Shown in pieces: positions 14,416-15,511 of a DNA stretch of 15,511 nt. Origin of the DNA: Gammaproteobacteria bacterium (GTDB lineage Bacteria > Pseudomonadota > Gammaproteobacteria > SZUA-21); contig QIKQ01000363.1 of the NCBI GenBank assembly GCA_003233075.1, forward strand, positions 1 to 15,511, written 5' to 3'. The notes beneath the pieces were generated by a model. The model was not told the origin of the DNA. It saw nothing but the letters and a program-made list of their open reading frames with translations, and ran no database searches. Position 1 is the first letter of the stretch. Every line of letters starts with the position of its first letter. The translations under genes were made by a program, and so were the position numbers.

Positions 14416-14781
14416 ATGCTAGTCACAATTCATATTATATTCGCATTTATTTCGATAATTGGCTTTTTTATTCGCGGCATATTGGCCTTAAAAAACTCCA
14501 CCATAATGGATCATAAGTTAGTTAAAATACTTCCGCATGTGGTTGATACTATACTATTAGCAAGCGGGATTTATTTAGCAACTCAATACAGCGGGTCGAC
14601 TGCCAGCCTAAGCTGGTTGTGGATTAAGGTTTTATTAATTCTTTTTTACATCTTTCTTGGCGTCTCTGCTTTTCGCTTTGCTAAATCAACTAAAGTTAAG
14701 TTAATTCTTTGGCTCTTAGCTCTTTTTTCTGCCTTATCAATAGTTCATATCGCTATGGCAAAACCGAATTTTGGTTTTTAG
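14416..14781 (+). CDS. SirB2 family membrane protein
   Basis: A 121-residue protein with four membrane helices (about 5-24, 41-58, 69-87 and 95-113), matching the SirB2/invasion-gene-expression-upregulator family in length and in its marks: an early 'HIIFAFISIIGFFIRGIL', then 'KILPHVVDTILLASGIYLA' after helix 1 and 'WLWIKVLLILFYIFLG' for helix 3. The family is common in gammaproteobacteria and its biochemical role is unclear; the name comes from an effect on Salmonella virulence genes. The ribosome site is weak (AAAGAA). The last codons form a hairpin (AAAACC/GGTTTT, 14760-14778), perhaps acting as a terminator. Confidence 0.85.
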   Translation: MLVTIHIIFAFISIIGFFIRGILALKNSTIMDHKLVKILPHVVDTILLASGIYLATQYSGSTASLSWLWIKVLLILFYIFLGVSAFRFAKSTKVKLILWLLALFSALSIVHIAMAKPNFGF

Positions 14782-15283
14782 ATAGTTAAAATTGTTGCGT
14801 TAAAGTTGGATAATTTTTAAGGTCTGCTGACAAATTAAATATTGAGGGCTAACAACAACCCAAACAAGACCTTGGGTTTGTATTTTTGTTTGCTGCGCAA
14901 ACAAAATGAAGAATAAGCCTCGATCACGCAACGCGCTTTACCTCGGCGTTTACTCTGCTTCACACAAAACCTTATTCTTCACATTTCGATTTGCTCAGGA
15001 GATTTTTTCCAAAAGCCATCCATGGCTTTGGGAAAAAACCTCCTGAGCACGACACATACGAGGAAGAAGGTTTTTAGTTATACAGACAGCATTCGACTCC
15101 AGCTTAGCCTAAATAAAATTAAGACTCCCTCATTTTTGTTTGCAAAGCAAACAAAAACCAACCTAATAGTTGCTATTGCGATCTTCCGCAATTGGCAGAT
15201 AGTACGAAATCAAAGTCTTCGAATTACGTTACGAAAATCGAAATTGATATCTGCCAAAAATACTTAACGAATAAGTATTATAC
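14782..15283. other. 502-bp convergent gap packed with palindromes
   Basis: No gene is supported; the only frame of any length runs across the palindromes. From left: arms AACCCAA/TTGGGTT (14857-14878); a large quasi-palindromic element (14884-15157); a long-spaced repeat TTGGCAGATA (15192-15201) and TATCTGCCAA (15248-15257); and an AT-only hairpin AATAAGTA/TACTTATT (15270-15288) that overlaps the stop codon of bcp and may serve as its terminator. Confidence 0.6.
14884..15157. repeat. 275-bp quasi-palindromic element
   Basis: The centre is a 56-bp hairpin (14993-15048) of 25 pairs with two mismatches and a two-base loop; its arms run GCTCAGGAG, TTTTTTCC, AAAGCCAT and their complements. On each side, about 125 bases from the centre, is the same small hairpin, TTTTGTTTGC / GCAAACAAAA (14884-14906 and 15133-15157), differing only in the three-base loop. 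Between centre and ends the arms are diverged, but one segment still matches as an inverted repeat (13 of 15 positions, around 14966-14981 versus 15059-15074). The left arm also holds its own repeat, TGAAGAATAAG / CTTATTCTTCA (14907-14981). It has no coding capacity, so it may be a non-autonomous mobile element or a structured RNA. Confidence 0.6.
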
Positions 15284-15511
15284 TTATTGCAGCTGCTTCG
15301 CTTTCTCCAACATCACTTGCGCATGGCCTTCAGGCGACACACCGTAAATAACTTCTTCTAACATTCCGCTTTTATTGATTAAAAAACTTGAACGTACGAT
15401 TCCCATTTTCTTATTACCATCGCGTTCTTTTTCTTGCCAAACTCCATAATCTTCACAAAGTGATCCGCTAGTATCAGCTAACAAATCTATTTGAAGTCCA
15501 AATTTATCGAT
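15284..15511 (-). CDS. bcp: thioredoxin-dependent peroxiredoxin Bcp, C-terminal part
   Basis: The gene enters from the right edge; only its last 75 codons are present. The reading 'IDKFGLQIDLLADTSGSLCE' then 'DYGVWQEKE', 'KKMGIVRSSFLI' and 'GHAQVMLE' corresponds in order to the C-terminal half of BCP/PrxQ-type peroxiredoxins, which reduce peroxides with electrons from thioredoxin. The peroxidatic Cys lies further upstream, outside the window; the Cys seen here matches the non-catalytic Cys before 'E.FGVW' in E. coli Bcp. The stop codon lies within an AT-only hairpin. Confidence 0.85.
   Translation of the reverse strand: MDKFGLQIDLLADTSGSLCEDYGVWQEKERDGNKKMGIVRSSFLINKSGMLEEVIYGVSPEGHAQVMLEKAKQLQ

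Noticed and set aside
15022..15267. 81-codon plus-strand frame in the sirB2-bcp gap
   Set aside because: It begins inside the loop of the central hairpin and runs through the palindromes; it has no ribosome site and no protein-like pattern.

Overview
The window is 15.5 kb of AT-rich bacterial chromosome. The gene families (SirB2, Bcp, DUF1499, a PhzF-family protein, an 'LHIH' HIT protein, the PTP-like phosphatase family) and the compact layout with AGG-type ribosome sites point to a gammaproteobacterium. I cannot name the genus. There is no tRNA or rRNA gene, CRISPR array, intact transposase, integrase or phage gene.

Layout. 1-3255 is a loosely packed, plus-strand stretch: a two-gene unit (tandem SnoaL-like protein and a four-helix membrane protein, 232-1435), about 850 bp that looks like decayed DNA with broken coding fragments, and an exported GlcG/HbpS-like protein (2292-2807), followed by a hairpin-rich gap. 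From 3256 to 11564 nearly everything is on the minus strand: a lipoprotein, an EamA transporter, an exported metallo-beta-lactamase-fold protein with a changed metal motif, a small unknown protein, a PTP-like phosphatase, a small protein with a damaged or unusual 5' end, a Tat-exported intradiol dioxygenase lipoprotein, a PhzF-like protein, a HIT protein, an exported unknown and a DUF1499 protein. One tiny plus-strand exported peptide sits at 7018. At 11706 a DUF4349 membrane protein is read on plus, convergent with a minus-strand group of three (AAA/ABC-type ATPase, small two-helix membrane protein, very basic exported protein). SirB2 (14416-14781, plus) and the C-terminal part of bcp (minus, cut by the right edge) converge on a 502-bp gap packed with palindromes.

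How genes work together. No single pathway spans the window. It is mostly envelope and exported accessory functions plus small housekeeping enzymes, in short units of one to three genes. Several starts are GTG or TTG with a visible ribosome site.

Most unusual sequence: (a) a 275-bp quasi-palindrome at 14884-15157 with matching end hairpins placed symmetrically about a 25-pair central hairpin; (b) a 114-bp MITE-like element at 5049-5162, with imperfect 18-bp inverted ends and a TTAA target duplication, whose end seems to supply the ribosome site of the EamA transporter; (c) four consecutive hairpins at 2996-3192; (d) three GC-rich palindromes with a GCCGCG core in the first 3 kb. I found no convincing new multi-gene system.
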